From Anoplopoma fimbria (lineage: Eukaryota; Chordata; Actinopteri; Perciformes; Anoplopomatidae): 64,000 nt of DNA. The notes under the pieces are model-generated. The model worked only from the letters and a program-made list of their open reading frames with translations, had not been told where the DNA came from and ran no database searches. The stretch's first letter is position 1, and each line of letters begins with the position of its first letter. The stretch covers positions 15,679,976 through 15,743,975 of the forward strand of contig NC_072467.1 in NCBI RefSeq assembly GCF_027596085.1. The letters run 5' to 3'. The position numbers were made by a program, and so were the translations under genes. Positions 20,243 to 33,084 of the stretch are shown one piece after another.

Positions 20243-20659
20243 TTCATAGAACCCATAGCATGTAATTTAATGACTTTTGTGGTCCCCTGCTTTTTCACCC
20301 AGTACCAACAGCAGATCAAAATGTTCACTTAATCAGTGAAATATCTAATGATCTTTAGTGATCCACTAATCATTAGGTTCTTCACTCCTAAATCATCAAA
20401 TACGTTCCAAGTCCTTCATATCGTTTTTTCAAGCGTACACTCTCTTTTCAAAATAACCTTCCGTGTTCACAGGAAACCACTTGGTTAAGGCAACAAAACT
20501 ATTTGGTAAGGATATGGAAAAGATTGTAGTTTGGGTTCAAAAAGGTACATTTGTTACATATTGTATGGGGTGTCTCGATATACTGTATTGCTAACAACTG
20601 TGATATCAATACAGTAGCTAATATTGCTGTAGCCAGCTCCTGACCATCTCCGCTCTCCT

Positions 20660-20899
20660 ATGGGGTCCCGTCTCCTTGGCTGTGTTCCTCTGTTGTCCAG
20701 CCTACGTCCCCGACCTCTAGTTCTCTTTGAATGGAACATGAAGCACCTGAAGCCAGACCCAGTGTTTGGGATCCTCCCAGCTCCAGACATGGATATCCCG
20801 GATTCAGGATCTGACTCCGAGATGGAAGTTGTGACAGTGGCACCTGATCACGATTACTGTGTGATTCCAGAAACAGGAGAGGGCAAGTGTGTTGACTGA
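20660..20899 (+). other. Short ORF with protein-like composition, unknown
   Basis: The 79-residue plus-strand frame includes LKPDPVFGILPAPDMDIPDS and an acidic GSDSEMEVV segment. The composition looks protein-like, yet I recognise no domain. Downstream, 21160-21290 has CTAATTGCTGCCAAGCTGTT and ACCTGCTCCGAGCCACACAC, which recalls fish LTR-retrotransposon ends, so a retroelement remnant is possible. Confidence 0.2.
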
Positions 20900-21299
20900 G
20901 GAGAAACAAAGCTTGATCTCCGAAAAAAGGTAACGTCTTCAAGAGAACGGTTCTGCCTACATTGCCCATATTGTCTTTCTCCGGAACTGCTCCCAGGCCA
21001 CTTCTCCCTCTTTCAGAACCCCTCCACCCACCCTGCTCAGTGTTCTTGATCCGCTTGGCGGGACACTCAAGCTTTTTCCTCCCCAGTGTCTCCTGTGTCT
21101 CCCTCTCTCCTCTTTTTCCAGTCCTCCCCCATCTGTCACCCTCTGTCTCTATCTCTGTCTGTGGGCGTGGCTTCACCTTTCACTCTCCCGGCTCCCTAAT
21201 TGCTGCCAAGCTGTTTCACCTGCTCCGAGCCACACACCTGCAATGCATCGACTCATCAGCCCCACAGTATTTCATCATCAGATGTCTCAGCTACCGTGG

Positions 21300-22999
21300 T
21301 GGTTACTCGCTTCAGGCCGCTGTACTTTTTGAGAACTAATCCTAGTGTTGTTACTGAAGCCTGAAACAAACTGTTCTTTCCCCCTATGCTTCAGGATGAG
21401 TATGAACATCTACATCGATTGTATAGGCAGGGGACAACATAAACTGAATATTATATCGTGCAAATATATATGTACTGTATATAAATTATGAAATGGGTGA
21501 TAAAAAATCTAAATGGCAGCAGTCTATCCATCACCAATCTGCCGTCTTACTTCCTCCCTGAAGTCTTTCAGATATTGACGTTATTGAACTAAGTGGATGT
21601 GATTCCTGGTGGAGCTTCCTCCAATCAATCAGAGCGGAGACGTTAATCCTGACTGACATGCCCCACCGACATTCACGTCCACACATCCCTCCTCCAATCG
21701 CCATCATCTGACCTGTTGGTCTGTGTGGTTTGCACAAACAGATGAACAGATGCTGATGTGCATCTATTTACACACCTGCTGTTTGTATGCACATTTAAAA
21801 TCACCGTTTGCAGCTCAGCTCTCTGCACCATTTTAGGAGAAACTTATGACTTATTCATAGCTACTGAACGTCTAGAGTAGTCTTCAGAGAGGCTACCCAG
21901 AGCAGAGATATCTATGTCGGAGAGGAGGATAAAATATTCAATATCAGCTATCAGCAACCAGACTGAGCAGCACTTTCTCTTCTGGCATAAAAAAAGCTTC
22001 CTTGTCAGCCGCTGTCAGATGAAAGCTTTACTTCTTTTAAAAAAGCGTTACGCATGGTATCTTTAAACAGAGTGAGAAAAGCATCCTCGTTTTCGCATTT
22101 AAGGCTGTGTATTTTTGCATTCATACTTAGTGTATTCATAGCACACAGCAAGCTGATTCAGGTAAAACAAAGGAGAGTGAAGAGGACACAGGGAGTGTCT
22201 AGTCACACAGTGGCGTGATCACACTTTTGCCAACGTGCTCCCTCTGAGCTCTATTTTCACCGCGGCTCTCAGTGAGGGGCATCACAGTTTGAGGTGCCAG
22301 AGGTGGGCGCCCCCTTTAAGGGTCTAGGTTTCTGCTGAGACCTGCTTTCCAACAGTGAGGATGTGAGCAGAGGAGAAAGCACTGAACCTATGTGATCTCC
22401 GGACTTATTCGTTAATTTACTTTGAGTATTGACCGGTTTCTAGAGGACACATCTGTAAGATCTTTAAAGACCTCTTTAATGATACCTGAAATTTGATTTC
22501 AAGCAAATAAAAATACCCTATTAAGAGACAAGATATCATTGAAAGCTCCATTAAAAAAATGGAACCAGTGGGAAGATTGTTTTCTCCACTTCTGTAAATT
22601 TTCTTTTTTGGAAGTGTGTCTGAAAATAGTTAAATTGAATTAAAGTGAACCTGTCCAACGGGTTGGATACTGTGTGAAATCAGACGAAATCACACAGGTT
22701 GACCATAAAAGCCATCAAATTCCTGGACTGAGACGGGCCGAATGTCAGACCCTGCTGCAGTAAAATTAGAGGTTTTCTAAAGGGTATTTGGAAACACTAT
22801 CGCTTTTGTCCTCAGGGACCGCCAAAATCAACAGAAATTAAAGTTCCTAGTAGTATCTTAATAAAAAAGAATGTGTTATTTCTTCTTTCAAAAGTTAAGT
22901 GTTCTCACTTTCAGTTATTTTCTATTGTAAATGTAATGTAAAACGTAACAGTGGGTCACAATTCACTGAACAAAACGTTACAACAAGCCGTGGTGCTAA
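21300..22999. other. Intergenic, no gene seen
   Basis: AT-rich, with no coding or classified repeat signal. Confidence 0.5.
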
Positions 23000-23416
23000 T
23001 TATTATTATTAGTCACGTTACTAATACTATTCCCTATTTAAATTCTACTATAGTCATTGCTGCTGGTATTATAAGTAGTCTTAATTTTTCCTTCCTTACT
23101 CTGCTACTACTCTGATTATATGAATCATTATGTCATATACATTGAATGTGTTGTAACTCTGTTATGTTGTTCATTATGTACACATGACCTCTATTGCATT
23201 CTGTCCATCCTGGGAGAAGGATCCCTCCTCTGTCGCTCTCCCAAAGGTTTCTTCCTTTTTTCTCCCTGTTAAGGGTTTTTTAAGGGAGTTTTTCCTGTGC
23301 CGATGTGAGGGTTCCGGGACAGAGGATGTCACATGTGTACAGATTGTAAAGCCCTCTGAGGCAAATTTGTACTTGTGATTTTGGGCTATACAAAATAATC
23401 TGAATTGAATTGAATC
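23000..23416 (+). mobile_element. LINE-type 3' end with GAATT tail, copy 1
   Basis: The segment runs through AACTCTGTTATGTTGTTCAT, CCTGGGAGAAGGATCCCTCC and GCCCTCTGAGGCAAATTTGT to the tail TTTGGGCTATACAAAATAAT and repeats of GAATT. It matches, in reverse orientation, 37111-37530 over most of its length. This is a common teleost non-LTR 3' end; clade not assigned. Confidence 0.7.
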
Positions 23417-23470
23417 ATAATCACCACCACCAGTGTCTGGTCTGCATGTGTCTGTTTGCGTCTGCAAATG

Positions 23471-23665
23471 AGTGAGTGTGCAACTCGTTGTATGTCCACG
23501 GCTAATCTCACATTCTGCTGCATTAAACTACATAATATTTTAGATGGCCATTTATTGCTGCATGCTCCACTAGGGGCCGCTAGTGATAAAACAGCTGAGT
23601 GCATCTCCGACCGCGCACATGTTACTCTGCACCCACAGTGGGGAGATAATACTTTGCGGATTGTT
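23471..23665 (+). repeat. Unnamed repeat B, copy 2
   Basis: ACGGCTAATCTCACATTCTG, CATAATATTTTAGATGGCC and TAGTGATAAAACAGCTGAGT align with copy 1; an internal segment of about 100 bp is missing. Confidence 0.6.
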
Positions 23666-23970
23666 TCGCTAAAGGATCTCCCAGTACACACACTGATGCA
23701 GACCTCTTGGCCGCTTTTCTTGTACATTGTTTTGGACAATGTGTTTGGCTAACGGCTAACAGCTAATGGAACTAACTCTACAATTACTGCTGTACCTCTC
23801 GAGCAACTCAACATCGGCTAAGCTTGGTGAGTGGAATTTATATATATATTTTTTGTTGTAGTGTATTATGTGTATTATGGCCAGATTGTGTCAAGTGTTA
23901 TGTGAGGATTTGAGCTGATAACTTGCATACATTGACGCTTATTGTGAGTTTGACTTCAGTGTGATTTTTA

Positions 23971-24245
23971 GTTACACAGCTAATCCTGCATTCTGCTGCA
24001 GTAAACTGCATAATATTTTGGGTGGCCTGTTATGGCTTCATGCTCAAGGACCTCTAGTGGTTGCGGTTACTCACACTTTCTCGAGACACCTTTATTGGCT
24101 GTTTTATACTTTCATTGACTGCCTGCTGACTCCCTGCTTACTACTCTTGACCCCCGGCCTGTAGGGACCGATAGTGATAACACAGCTGAGTGCATCTCCG
24201 AACCTCCAGGTGCTACTCTGTGCCCTGAAACACAGTTTGATTGAC
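23971..24245 (+). repeat. Unnamed repeat B, copy 3
   Basis: ACAGCTAATCCTGCATTCTG, GGACCTCTAGTGGTTGCGGT, CATTGACTGCCTGCTGACTC and TAGTGATAACACAGCTGAGT align with copy 1 over its whole length. Copies 2 and 3 are direct neighbours. Confidence 0.6.
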
Positions 24246-24394
24246 AGCCTCTCCTGCTTCCTTTTGATAAAAGTCAGACTTTAGCAAAGCGTCTGTTCTG
24301 CATTGGTTTAACTTTTGAAAACTAGTTCATAATGCGGGACATCGTTTTAATATGTGGGACCAGGGACAAGGGATAAAATTGCTGTGAAGTCCTG

Positions 24395-24860
24395 CATAAA
24401 GCATGACACACGGTCACTTAAGCATCACCCCAATTCATAAAGTAAATCACGCTTCACTATCTGGCAAACGTGGATGGACACATCTAATTTGGCAGATTTC
24501 AAGAGAACATTGCCTGTCTAAATGCATGATGCTAGTGTTGGTAGTGAAGGAGGAATAATGTTCATCTTGTGGGCTAGGCCCTTTGGTAACAATTAAGAAA
24601 AACCTATGACAATAGTATGCTTCCAGCTGTGTGGCAACAGTTTGGGGAAGGTCTTCTCCTGTTTCAACAGGACAATGCCCCCCTGTGCAATATGCCAGGT
24701 TCATAAATATTTATTTTACCAATATTGGTAAATATTTTTTTACCAATATTGCCAAAATTGTGGTAGACCTTGACTAGAGCCCTGACCAGAACCCCATTCA
24801 ATGCCTCAGGGATGAACTGGAACCTTATTGTCAACATTAGTATTCGACCTTACTAATGCT
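24395..24860 (+). pseudogene. Decayed Tc1-like transposase fragment
   Basis: Plus-strand pieces read in shifted frames match a common fish Tc1 transposase: CGCTTCACTATCTGGCA at about 24453, GGGCTAGGCCCTTTGGTAAC at about 24571, CAACAGTTTGGGGAAGG at about 24637, the FQQDNAP-like motif at about 24660-24685, and SPDQNP-CLRDELE at about 24778-24823. Several stops and frameshifts, plus a small TACCAATATTGGTA-rich insertion near 24717-24753, show it is old and non-functional. Confidence 0.75.
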
Positions 24861-25230
24861 CACTGAGTTATAACTCTACTTTCTTATTAACTCATCTTCG
24901 AGTTCAGAAAATATGAACTTGACTGCTGAAAAGGTCACTTCTACCTCAAACTAGCCCAGTTTTTTAATGAGCATGCTTCACTGATCATTTATCACTGATC
25001 ATTTGTGTCGGGCTGAGGAGTTGAAACGTTAACCTCTTATCTACCATCACGCTGAGGCCAAACACTACATCTTAGCCTTATTCAACAACATTCACACACC
25101 ATGACTTATATGTTTTTGGCTCAGGCTGAATGGCACAGTTGGGTTGTCCACTAGCATTACTGAAAAATGCAACCAAATGTTCCTTCTAGTGGGTGTGTTT
25201 CTAAGGTCCATCCTTAGGGCTGCCGGGTGA

Positions 25231-25449
25231 ATGCCAGCAGGACAGATGGGCGGACAGTGTGTGGCTACCAGCAGTAAACTGGGGGGGGAGTGGGGAGTGT
25301 TTGCCGGACTCCTTCCTGAACCAAACGGAGAGCCAGATGTCGAGGAGCAGAGCTCAGTGGAGCATGCTGAGGAGATGAATGGTTTCCTGAACAAACCACA
25401 GTTGCTTCCTTCAAAGACACATGATCTGTTCACTGAAAACAGGTCATAA
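25231..25449 (+). other. Short GC-richer ORF of unknown origin
   Basis: A 72-residue plus-strand frame starts MPAGQMGGQCVATSSKLGGE and ends KTHDLFTENRS. It is acidic and polar in the middle (EPNGEPDVEEQSSVEHAEEM), richer in GC than its surroundings and not low complexity. No family is recognised; the opposite strand is also open for 121 codons, which weakens the case. It may be a fragment of a decayed gene or retrocopy. Confidence 0.2.
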
Positions 25450-28400
25450 CCCAGCACCCCAACAGCAGCGATGCCTTGTATTTTATTTCCGACTCAGACT
25501 GCAGGTAAAGCCAAATTATGTCGAGGGACTAAGGGGTACATCAAAGAGGGAAGATTAGAATAGATCTTATTGAGAATCTAGATATAAATTAAATAAATAA
25601 AAAATAGATAAAGAGTTGATAAACCTGAACTAAAGAAAGATAAATTGTTATTTTATAACCTAACTCCATAGAAATGTAGCTGTAGCCAAAAGGCAATACT
25701 TTAGCTGGGGGAAATGCCAAATAGAGAAAAGTGCCAAACAAGGTAATATGTGAAAGCCTTTTGAAATCAAAACCATTGATAAAAACGTGTATAAAGGCAA
25801 GGCTGTTTCAAGACTTTGTAAAACCCAACTGCCTTGTGACGTTAGCGTGTGACGATAGCCAAAACAGTTGTGAAACAGATCTGGGGTCTGTGGATTACCC
25901 AGAGTAATACTTATTTACTTTCTGAAAAGTAAAATGTTTCATCGCCACAAATTAAATTCCTTTCCCCTCCATCGTGTTGGACAGGAGGGAGAATTCACAA
26001 ACACTGCAAATAAAATCAGAACCATCTGCATGGCCAGACACCACTGCTTTACTACTGATCAACTCCACTTTCACTGGACCGGATCATCACAGATAGATCT
26101 GTTTCTACTCAGGTGATTTCTATTCATTGCACTTGATATGGAAAACGTTTCACTTTTAGTATTTACATCTAATAATGCTGTTACAGTAGCTATTGCTAAC
26201 ATCAGATTGAGTTTTCCTCCAGTCGTTATACCTCACAGATACCGAGTGAAATGCAAAGAGGTGGTACGGAAACATATTTTTAGTTTGATGGATTATGGTC
26301 CTTACAAGGCTACTATTTTTGTTCTGTACTTAACCCACTAATCAATGCACAGTCCGTTATTCAGAGAAGATTTCAGTCCCCGTGTGTATTCAGCGACATT
26401 TCAAACCTCTTTTTTTCTTTTTTTGCTGATAGCAAGGTGCATTCAGTTTTCTAATGAATAACAACTCATCTTGAAACCAGCTCGTCTTGAGGACATCCAC
26501 ATATTACATGAAACTGTTGCCCCCTAAGTGCCACCCTCCATTTTTATAGATATCCTCCAAAAGTGACCACTGCGCAGACGTTCAATAACCAATGTGTCAG
26601 CAGCAGCATTCACATAATGAACGGATGTCCTTCAATTTAACACATCATGACATCCGCTCTGGCTCTGATCACATTGGGACAATGGCAACTTTTTCTTCTG
26701 CAGGGATCACTTAACATAAAGAAAGTACATTTGTCTCTTTAGACACTTTTAGAACATTTACCAAGGTGATCATTGGTACCATAGATATACTACTGAGTTG
26801 AAGATGAACTATATTGCGTACACACCGACACTCCATCACAAATACGTCATATAACGTTCATGCAGAGATGTGTGGAACATGCAGTTCCCTCCAGGGTGAC
26901 TCAGACAATCACACAGGCTGGCAAAGGTGATGGGCAACACTAATAGATAACACACACATTGAGAAAAAAAGGTGTGTATGTGTGATGACAGGACATGCTG
27001 TTATGCTCCATTTCATTCTGGTTACACTCATGATAACCAATGACGGTGCGATGTACCTAAAAATCACCAACTGAGGTCTGTTTGCTGTTGAGGAACCAAA
27101 CACTTGCTAAAGAGTTCCAGGAGTTTGATCTAATGCACTGGTGTTTGTTGGACACTGGATTGTTACCTAGGCAACAAGTTAGATGGCGGGCCTACAAGGA
27201 AACGTGGAACTGAAGACCAAAATATTGTTTTGGGATCAATTAGTTATTGATAATCCTTTCCTCAAATGTTATCATATACTAGGTGAAGCCACTTTTCAAA
27301 CCTAGTAAATAAAAAAAAGACATTTGGTCCTCTAGAAACACATAGCTCTCATTACTATAGCAAGGTTTAGCTGGTGACCTAAGAGACAACGTCTTTTTCT
27401 CTTCTGCACTTGACTTCCTGTGCATATTTCTATATTAATTCTCATATTGGTAGATATTGTCTTTATCAACATGAACTCGCAAGAGTGCTTTTATTTTGCT
27501 TATATATTTTGACATAAAAAACACCAAGTTCCCCTTTCTAGCTTTTTTTTGTAGCTTTCAACAGCATGTCACATCAGTTGATACCGTTTGATCAGTTGTC
27601 ATGGAGATGGCTCAGTTCTCATCACCTCAAGTATGGAGCTTTGGTCATATGATAAAAGGTGGTTATATATGAATGCTTCAGAATAAGCAAGTGAGTAGAC
27701 TTTTATCTTTTTTGCAAAAGCATTTTTTTAAAGGTTTGAATAAGGCTTATAAGTTATTGTTTTTAGCAAGCAGATATATTGTGTGAAAAATAAGTATTTT
27801 ACATAATATAATTGGTGAAGGGCATTAGATGCTGGTGTTATTTTGTAAAGGGAAAAGCAGACATTTGACATGTTATAATGCAGTCATTGGCTATTTTTCA
27901 CAAGCCCCTACTGTAATATGAAACAATTAAATCAACACTGTGATGCAGCACCAATCTTCTGTTTAATTATTAATTTTTAAGCTGTATTCAGCCTGCTTTT
28001 AGTAGGAATGGGAATTGAATGAGAGTCAATGAGCTCAAGAGGTTTGGCAAAGCTGAATCAAAGATGTCATTATTTTATGGCTGTCTGGTTCTGATGTGTA
28101 TAAAACACTAAAAGGGTGAAAGGGATGAGCAAACAGCTCATGTTGGAACACTCTCACTGACACAGTGTGTCACCTGGAATGGCTAGCATCAAATGCTGTT
28201 GAAGGAATCTTTCATTCACGGTCTGGCTTCGCTCCCAGGCTAACTCCCATTATCTGTTGCATTATGTTATGATTTAGAAATGATAGCTAAATAGATATTT
28301 GTCAGATGACAGATGGACTACTCGTCCTGTTGCATGTCTGTTTAACAACTAAACGATGAATTCTCTTTGGATCCACGCTGCAGAATGAAAATATGAAACA

Positions 28401-30713
28401 CGGGACTGACTGATCAACAGAATGGAACGGATGGACGGAAAATGCCAAAGATAAATCTGCACAGGCTGGATAAAGGAGGGACCTGTGCGGCACGGGGATG
28501 TACAGTGGCTTCACGAGTCCTACGTACATGGTCTGCAGGAGGCTCTGTGGAACCGTGCACCCAGCCTTGGGAGGGAAGTTCCAAAACAATCCAGGCCCCA
28601 TCTAGCAGTGGGTATAAAAATACAAGAGACAAAGTCTACTGTACTGGTGTTGGTGCATTGCAGGTGCAAAGGCAGTAATACGATTCACAGAATTATGTGA
28701 GGAGACTCCATGCAATAAAACTACACAAAGCAGACAGAAGGTATCATTAGGTTGGAGACAGAGATGAATAAGATCCTGTGGCAGAGAAATGTGAAGGTTA
28801 ACATTTAATAGAAGAAGACTGTTGAGTGATTGATACTCATCTAGTTGTTAGAATTTGTTCTTATAATCAATAACAAATCCTGTGTGAGGTTTTTAAAGTA
28901 GTATTTACCTACTGTTATATTGGCCTGAAAGAAGTACAACAACACACGCTTTAAATCACATAAATAATACTGTAGTCCCATTTCCAAATAGACACGAGGA
29001 AGATAGCTAGTTAGAGCAGCGATCCAACAGAAGCATCTAGCAAAGAGGAAATAAAATCAGCATGCAAAACACTGTTTTTTTTCAGTGGCCCACTTGCAGT
29101 GCCAGCTTTCATTGTTGAAAATGCCACTGGGTGGGAAGGGGTGAGAGTAGGTGAGAGAGGGTGAGAGTGGGTGGGAGGGGGTTGACAGTTGGGTCTTTAG
29201 ACTCAGAGGAGGAAGAAGAGTTGTTCCAAAACAGAGAACAAGAAACACAGAAAAATCCTTGCACAACAGACATCTCTGAAACTTCTAAATCAATGACTCA
29301 CAAGTATTTATTAGCAACTCTATGAATCATAAAAAAAACACCAGTTTCTTATAAAGGACAGTTGCAACCTCACTTATTGTCTCTTTACCCTTTAAGTTAA
29401 ACTGAAAACATAAAAATAAATGCTGCATTCAATTTGAAAAGGGAAGTCAGAATTCCTGAGTTCCAGTCAAAACATTTCTACTAGAACACCGCCTGAAGTT
29501 GGCTTTCTGTCTCTGAAATTTGAAAGACCTTAAAATCCCAAATGGCTCCTACGAGCATCAACAGTTAAAAAGCTGTGGTACTGTTATGTTTATTAGCATC
29601 CCCTGTCTTACTTGTGTTTCATTTAATCAGTCATACATACAGTACTGTCTAACTCCTATCAGCTGTGGTGTTTCTATGCTCAAAATACCGCCGTAATGTG
29701 CTGTTATCAACTGGTAAATGCTAATAATAGCTAGCCTGGCTGGAGCAAACCCCATCAGGTGTTCCGACTTGTTGTTCTGGAACGCAGTCAACTCTGGTGT
29801 GACGTCACACCCAGCTCCTATTTCCGATTTCCGAGGTAAATGGAATGCAGCGATAGTAGAAAAATATCTGAAAATATCTGGAACACTGATAACACTTTTC
29901 CCTCCATTTTCAACAAGCTCACATGCTGTTGGCTATCAACTGTTGGTAAGTTTTGCTGTGTGTCTCTTAACAACTTTAACATTAGGAAATGCACTCATGC
30001 TGTTAAGCATTCCAGTCAGACAGTGAAAGCTAGATTACTAGCTAGTTAGCCTACCTTACTAAGGATAGCCCTGATAGACGGTTAGGGGGGTTTAGCCACT
30101 CTCAGCTGTCTCTTTCATTGGCCCAGTTATGGTGAAAGACCAGACTGTCAAGAAAGATTGTTTCTTTTTCTCGGAAAAATTGATATTAATTTAAGTGTTG
30201 ACTTTTAATTCTTGTTTATTGCAGAAATGGTAAGCTACTGCCATCCAAAAACTCCCAAATCCTTTTTCCAAATACGGGCTAACTGGAGCAGTGATGAGTT
30301 GCACAGTAGCTCATGTAGGAACAACAGCAGCAGTGCATTTCTCTTTGTAAATCTATTTATAAACCCCGAGCTGAGAAACAGACCCGCTCCCAAAGGCAAG
30401 TCAAGCCGGCTTCAGTGGCTGTTTCATGTGCTGATGGAGCAGCGCAGCAGTGAAAAAAGCCAACAAGTTTTATGGAGTTAAAACAGAAGGGGGGCGAATT
30501 CACAAAAGGATTGAGCAGCTTTTTGCACCTGCAGAACTTGCAAGAATCAGACAAAAAGACAGAAAATGCAAATGCTGCTGAGCAAATGGCGTCTCAATGC
30601 TCCTGTGCTATCTGCACATATTTAAAGAGGTAAATGCAGACATTTGGTGCAAAAATGCACCCATTCCTTTTTTTAATTTTTAATGTAAAAGGGCCTCATT
30701 GCAGAAACAGTCA
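25450..30713. other. Intergenic, no gene seen
   Basis: Long AT-rich stretch. A GC-richer piece at 28440-28640 includes GTGGGTATAAAAATACAAGA (TATA-like), without supporting exons. GTGAGAGTGGGTGGGAGGGG near 29161 is purine-rich. Confidence 0.45.
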
Positions 30714-30786
30714 ATTCAATTCAATTCAGTTTATTTTGTATAGCCCAGAATCACAAATTACAAATTTGCCTCAGAGGGCTTTACTT
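30714..30786 (-). mobile_element. LINE-type 3' end with GAATT tail, short copy 3
   Basis: CAATTCAATTCAATTCAG followed by TTTATTTTGTATAGCCCAGA and GCCTCAGAGGGCTTTA matches the first 70 bp of the 37.1 kb copy. The rest is absent, as expected for heavy 5' truncation. Confidence 0.7.
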
Positions 30787-32040
30787 CAGAGAGCTGGTGG
30801 TAGCTGAAGCCCAACTGTTTTTTGGGGGGATTCAGTGACAGGAGCCAATGACAGTTTTATCATGAAATAAATATTTTTTTTAGTAATGAGAAAAAGAAAA
30901 CCACAAAAAAAAATATATATATAAACAAATACAAAAATAATTCCTTCCCTCTACAAAAAACAAGCTGCAAATGAAAAACTGTATGCATGTTTACACTGTA
31001 ATATTATTAATTAGCACATTATCTTTTTTGAATTGGTCATTTAGATGGGCCGGACAGCGGTTGCAAGTGAAGCACAATTCATGGGGCTGCTTTGTGGATT
31101 CACCCCAGAATGTTAAAACACAATAAGAGGAGTGGAGATCTCCAACGGTAGAGGACCAAATAAAAAAGGGCTTTGGAGTGGGACATCTCCTTAATATTTC
31201 TGCTAATATTCTCTCTATGGTTTCACCGAGCCAGGCCCTTTAAAAGAAAATACAATATTTATAAGACTAAGAGGTTTATTGGTAGTAGTATCGATAAGTT
31301 ACAATTCACAGAAAGGATTTAATCCTAGGACTTTTAGGTCTTAAATTTCTGGACTTTGTTTTTACTATCAAGATTGTCAGTCTTTCAGCAGCAATCAGCT
31401 AGTGCAGGAAGTATAGGGACACGCCTGCACCAAATTCAATCAACTGCCACCTACTGTACTGTAGGTTCAGCATTCAGAAACCAAACATTATTGTCTATAG
31501 ATGCCCCTTTAGACTTAAGTCTGAGTTTACTGAGAGTGAAAATACTTGTTCTAGAAGCAGCAACTTCAATACACCAACCCAGTTTCACTGTAAATATAAG
31601 CATCAACACAATGTGCCTTTCAGCTCAAACACATGAGCTCAAAAAATGACTTTTTAGTTTTGTTCATAGGCAACGTCTGTTTATCAACGGCAAGGTAGTG
31701 TAAATGACGCACTTTGTTTTTCTGCGGGGACAATAAATTCAACCTGCCGACGTGCTGTTCGCTCCAATGCAGAGGCAGGCGATGGGAGGTGTGTATGTGT
31801 GATGGAGAGGGGGGTTGAAGTAAAGTATAGAGTACAAAGCAGATGGGCTGCACACACACATCGTGCCAAAACTCTCGTCCTCATTTTACCATCCTCCTCC
31901 TCTTAACACTCAACAGCTGCAGCATATTGGAGCTTAACTCCTAATTTTTAGACGGAGAGAAGAGATTCTGCTTGTGTCAGCTTCAGAAAGAGTTTTAGAG
32001 CCTTGAAAAATTTTTTTATGGTACAAAACACTGTTTCACA
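30787..32040. other. Intergenic, no gene seen
   Basis: AT-rich with A-tracts; no coding or classified repeat signal. Confidence 0.5.
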
Positions 32041-32097
32041 AACATTCTCAGACAAAAAAAATAAATCATGCCCCGGATGGATCAAGCTTTACAGTAC

Positions 32098-32560
32098 CTG
32101 TGGTGGAGTTGAAATCTTTTCCAGTCGGAACGGTCTGGTGTAGCTGTTCTCTCTGCTATCTGTGTCTGTGTAAGCGTCCCTCAAGCCGCTAAGATTGGAA
32201 TAGTGGACGTTGCCGAGTGTGTCTGTGTGTGTGTGTGTGTGTGTCTGTGGGTGCACTAAACAAAATGAGAGAGAGAGAGCGACTCTCTCTCTTTCTCTAT
32301 CTCTATCTCCCTCCCCTTGCCGTTGATAAACAGAGAGCACGTGGCTTCACCAATGATGCAGCGGGAAGTGAAAGAGTGACAAAGGGAGGGAGGGAGGAAG
32401 AAAGGGGGCAAATAGAGAGGAGACGAGGGGGAAAGAGTTGAGTCTGGCTGTGAAGGGGATGTGTGTGTCCTGTGTGTGTGTTCGTGTTGTTCTCAAAAGC
32501 GGGACACTGCAGCTTTGAGTTGGCAAACACCAGCGCGGAAATTACTCACGCGTTTTCAAG
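32098..32560 (-). promoter_or_regulatory. Candidate 5' noncoding exon and promoter of ndrg4
   Basis: On the minus strand a segment of mixed TG, GA and pyrimidine tracts leads to a sequence ending TCAACTCCACCACAG at 32098, followed by GTACTG as a possible donor. Upstream are CACGTG (an E-box) and a CCAAT-like motif. Strand and position between gins3 and the first ndrg4 coding exon suit an ndrg4 leader exon 22 kb upstream, but there is no coding content to confirm it. Low-complexity DNA could produce the same look by chance. Confidence 0.3.
32217..32246. repeat. Interrupted (TG)n microsatellite
   Basis: GTGTCTGTGTGTGTGTGTG with one TC interruption, followed by a GA tract at 32268-32280. Confidence 0.85.
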
Positions 32561-33084
32561 CACACCAACAAATCTGAAAGAAAATATCTTCTGAACATCC
32601 AATTCTGACACAGATATCAGCTGGCAGACATCCTCTCACACACACTAACACAACAGCCCACAGGCAACCAGGGGAGCTTTGTTGTCTGGTTGAAGCCACC
32701 GTCAAAAGGACTGACCATGTTTGGGCAACTGGGCCATGATGGGAACACCGATCACTGATAGCAGCATCATCCAGCAATCCATGACCGAACGTCAGCAGAG
32801 ACTGCTTTGAATATTATACGACATGTTTATAAGAGGAGATGTTCTGGGCCTCTGAAGCTCTGTTGTTTGTGCAAAGCTCCAAACATGTAGTCCTTCCAGA
32901 TCAGTCCGCTTCACCGCCAGATGTTTGGTTGAGAGTTCTTCAGCAGCCCTGAATCCTTACAAATGAGGTTCCTATACTACAGCACTGCATTGTGAACTAC
33001 GTTTCAATGTAAAAATATTTAGTTTCTGATCATATCTGCTTTGTCGTATCATAAATACGTTTCAGATGAGTCCACGGAAGTCCA

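Noticed and set aside
20658..21176. 172-codon minus-strand frame
   Set aside because: Arg/Glu/Gly-rich at the start from purine-rich DNA and mixed after; no domain, and overlaps a more protein-like plus frame that is itself doubtful.
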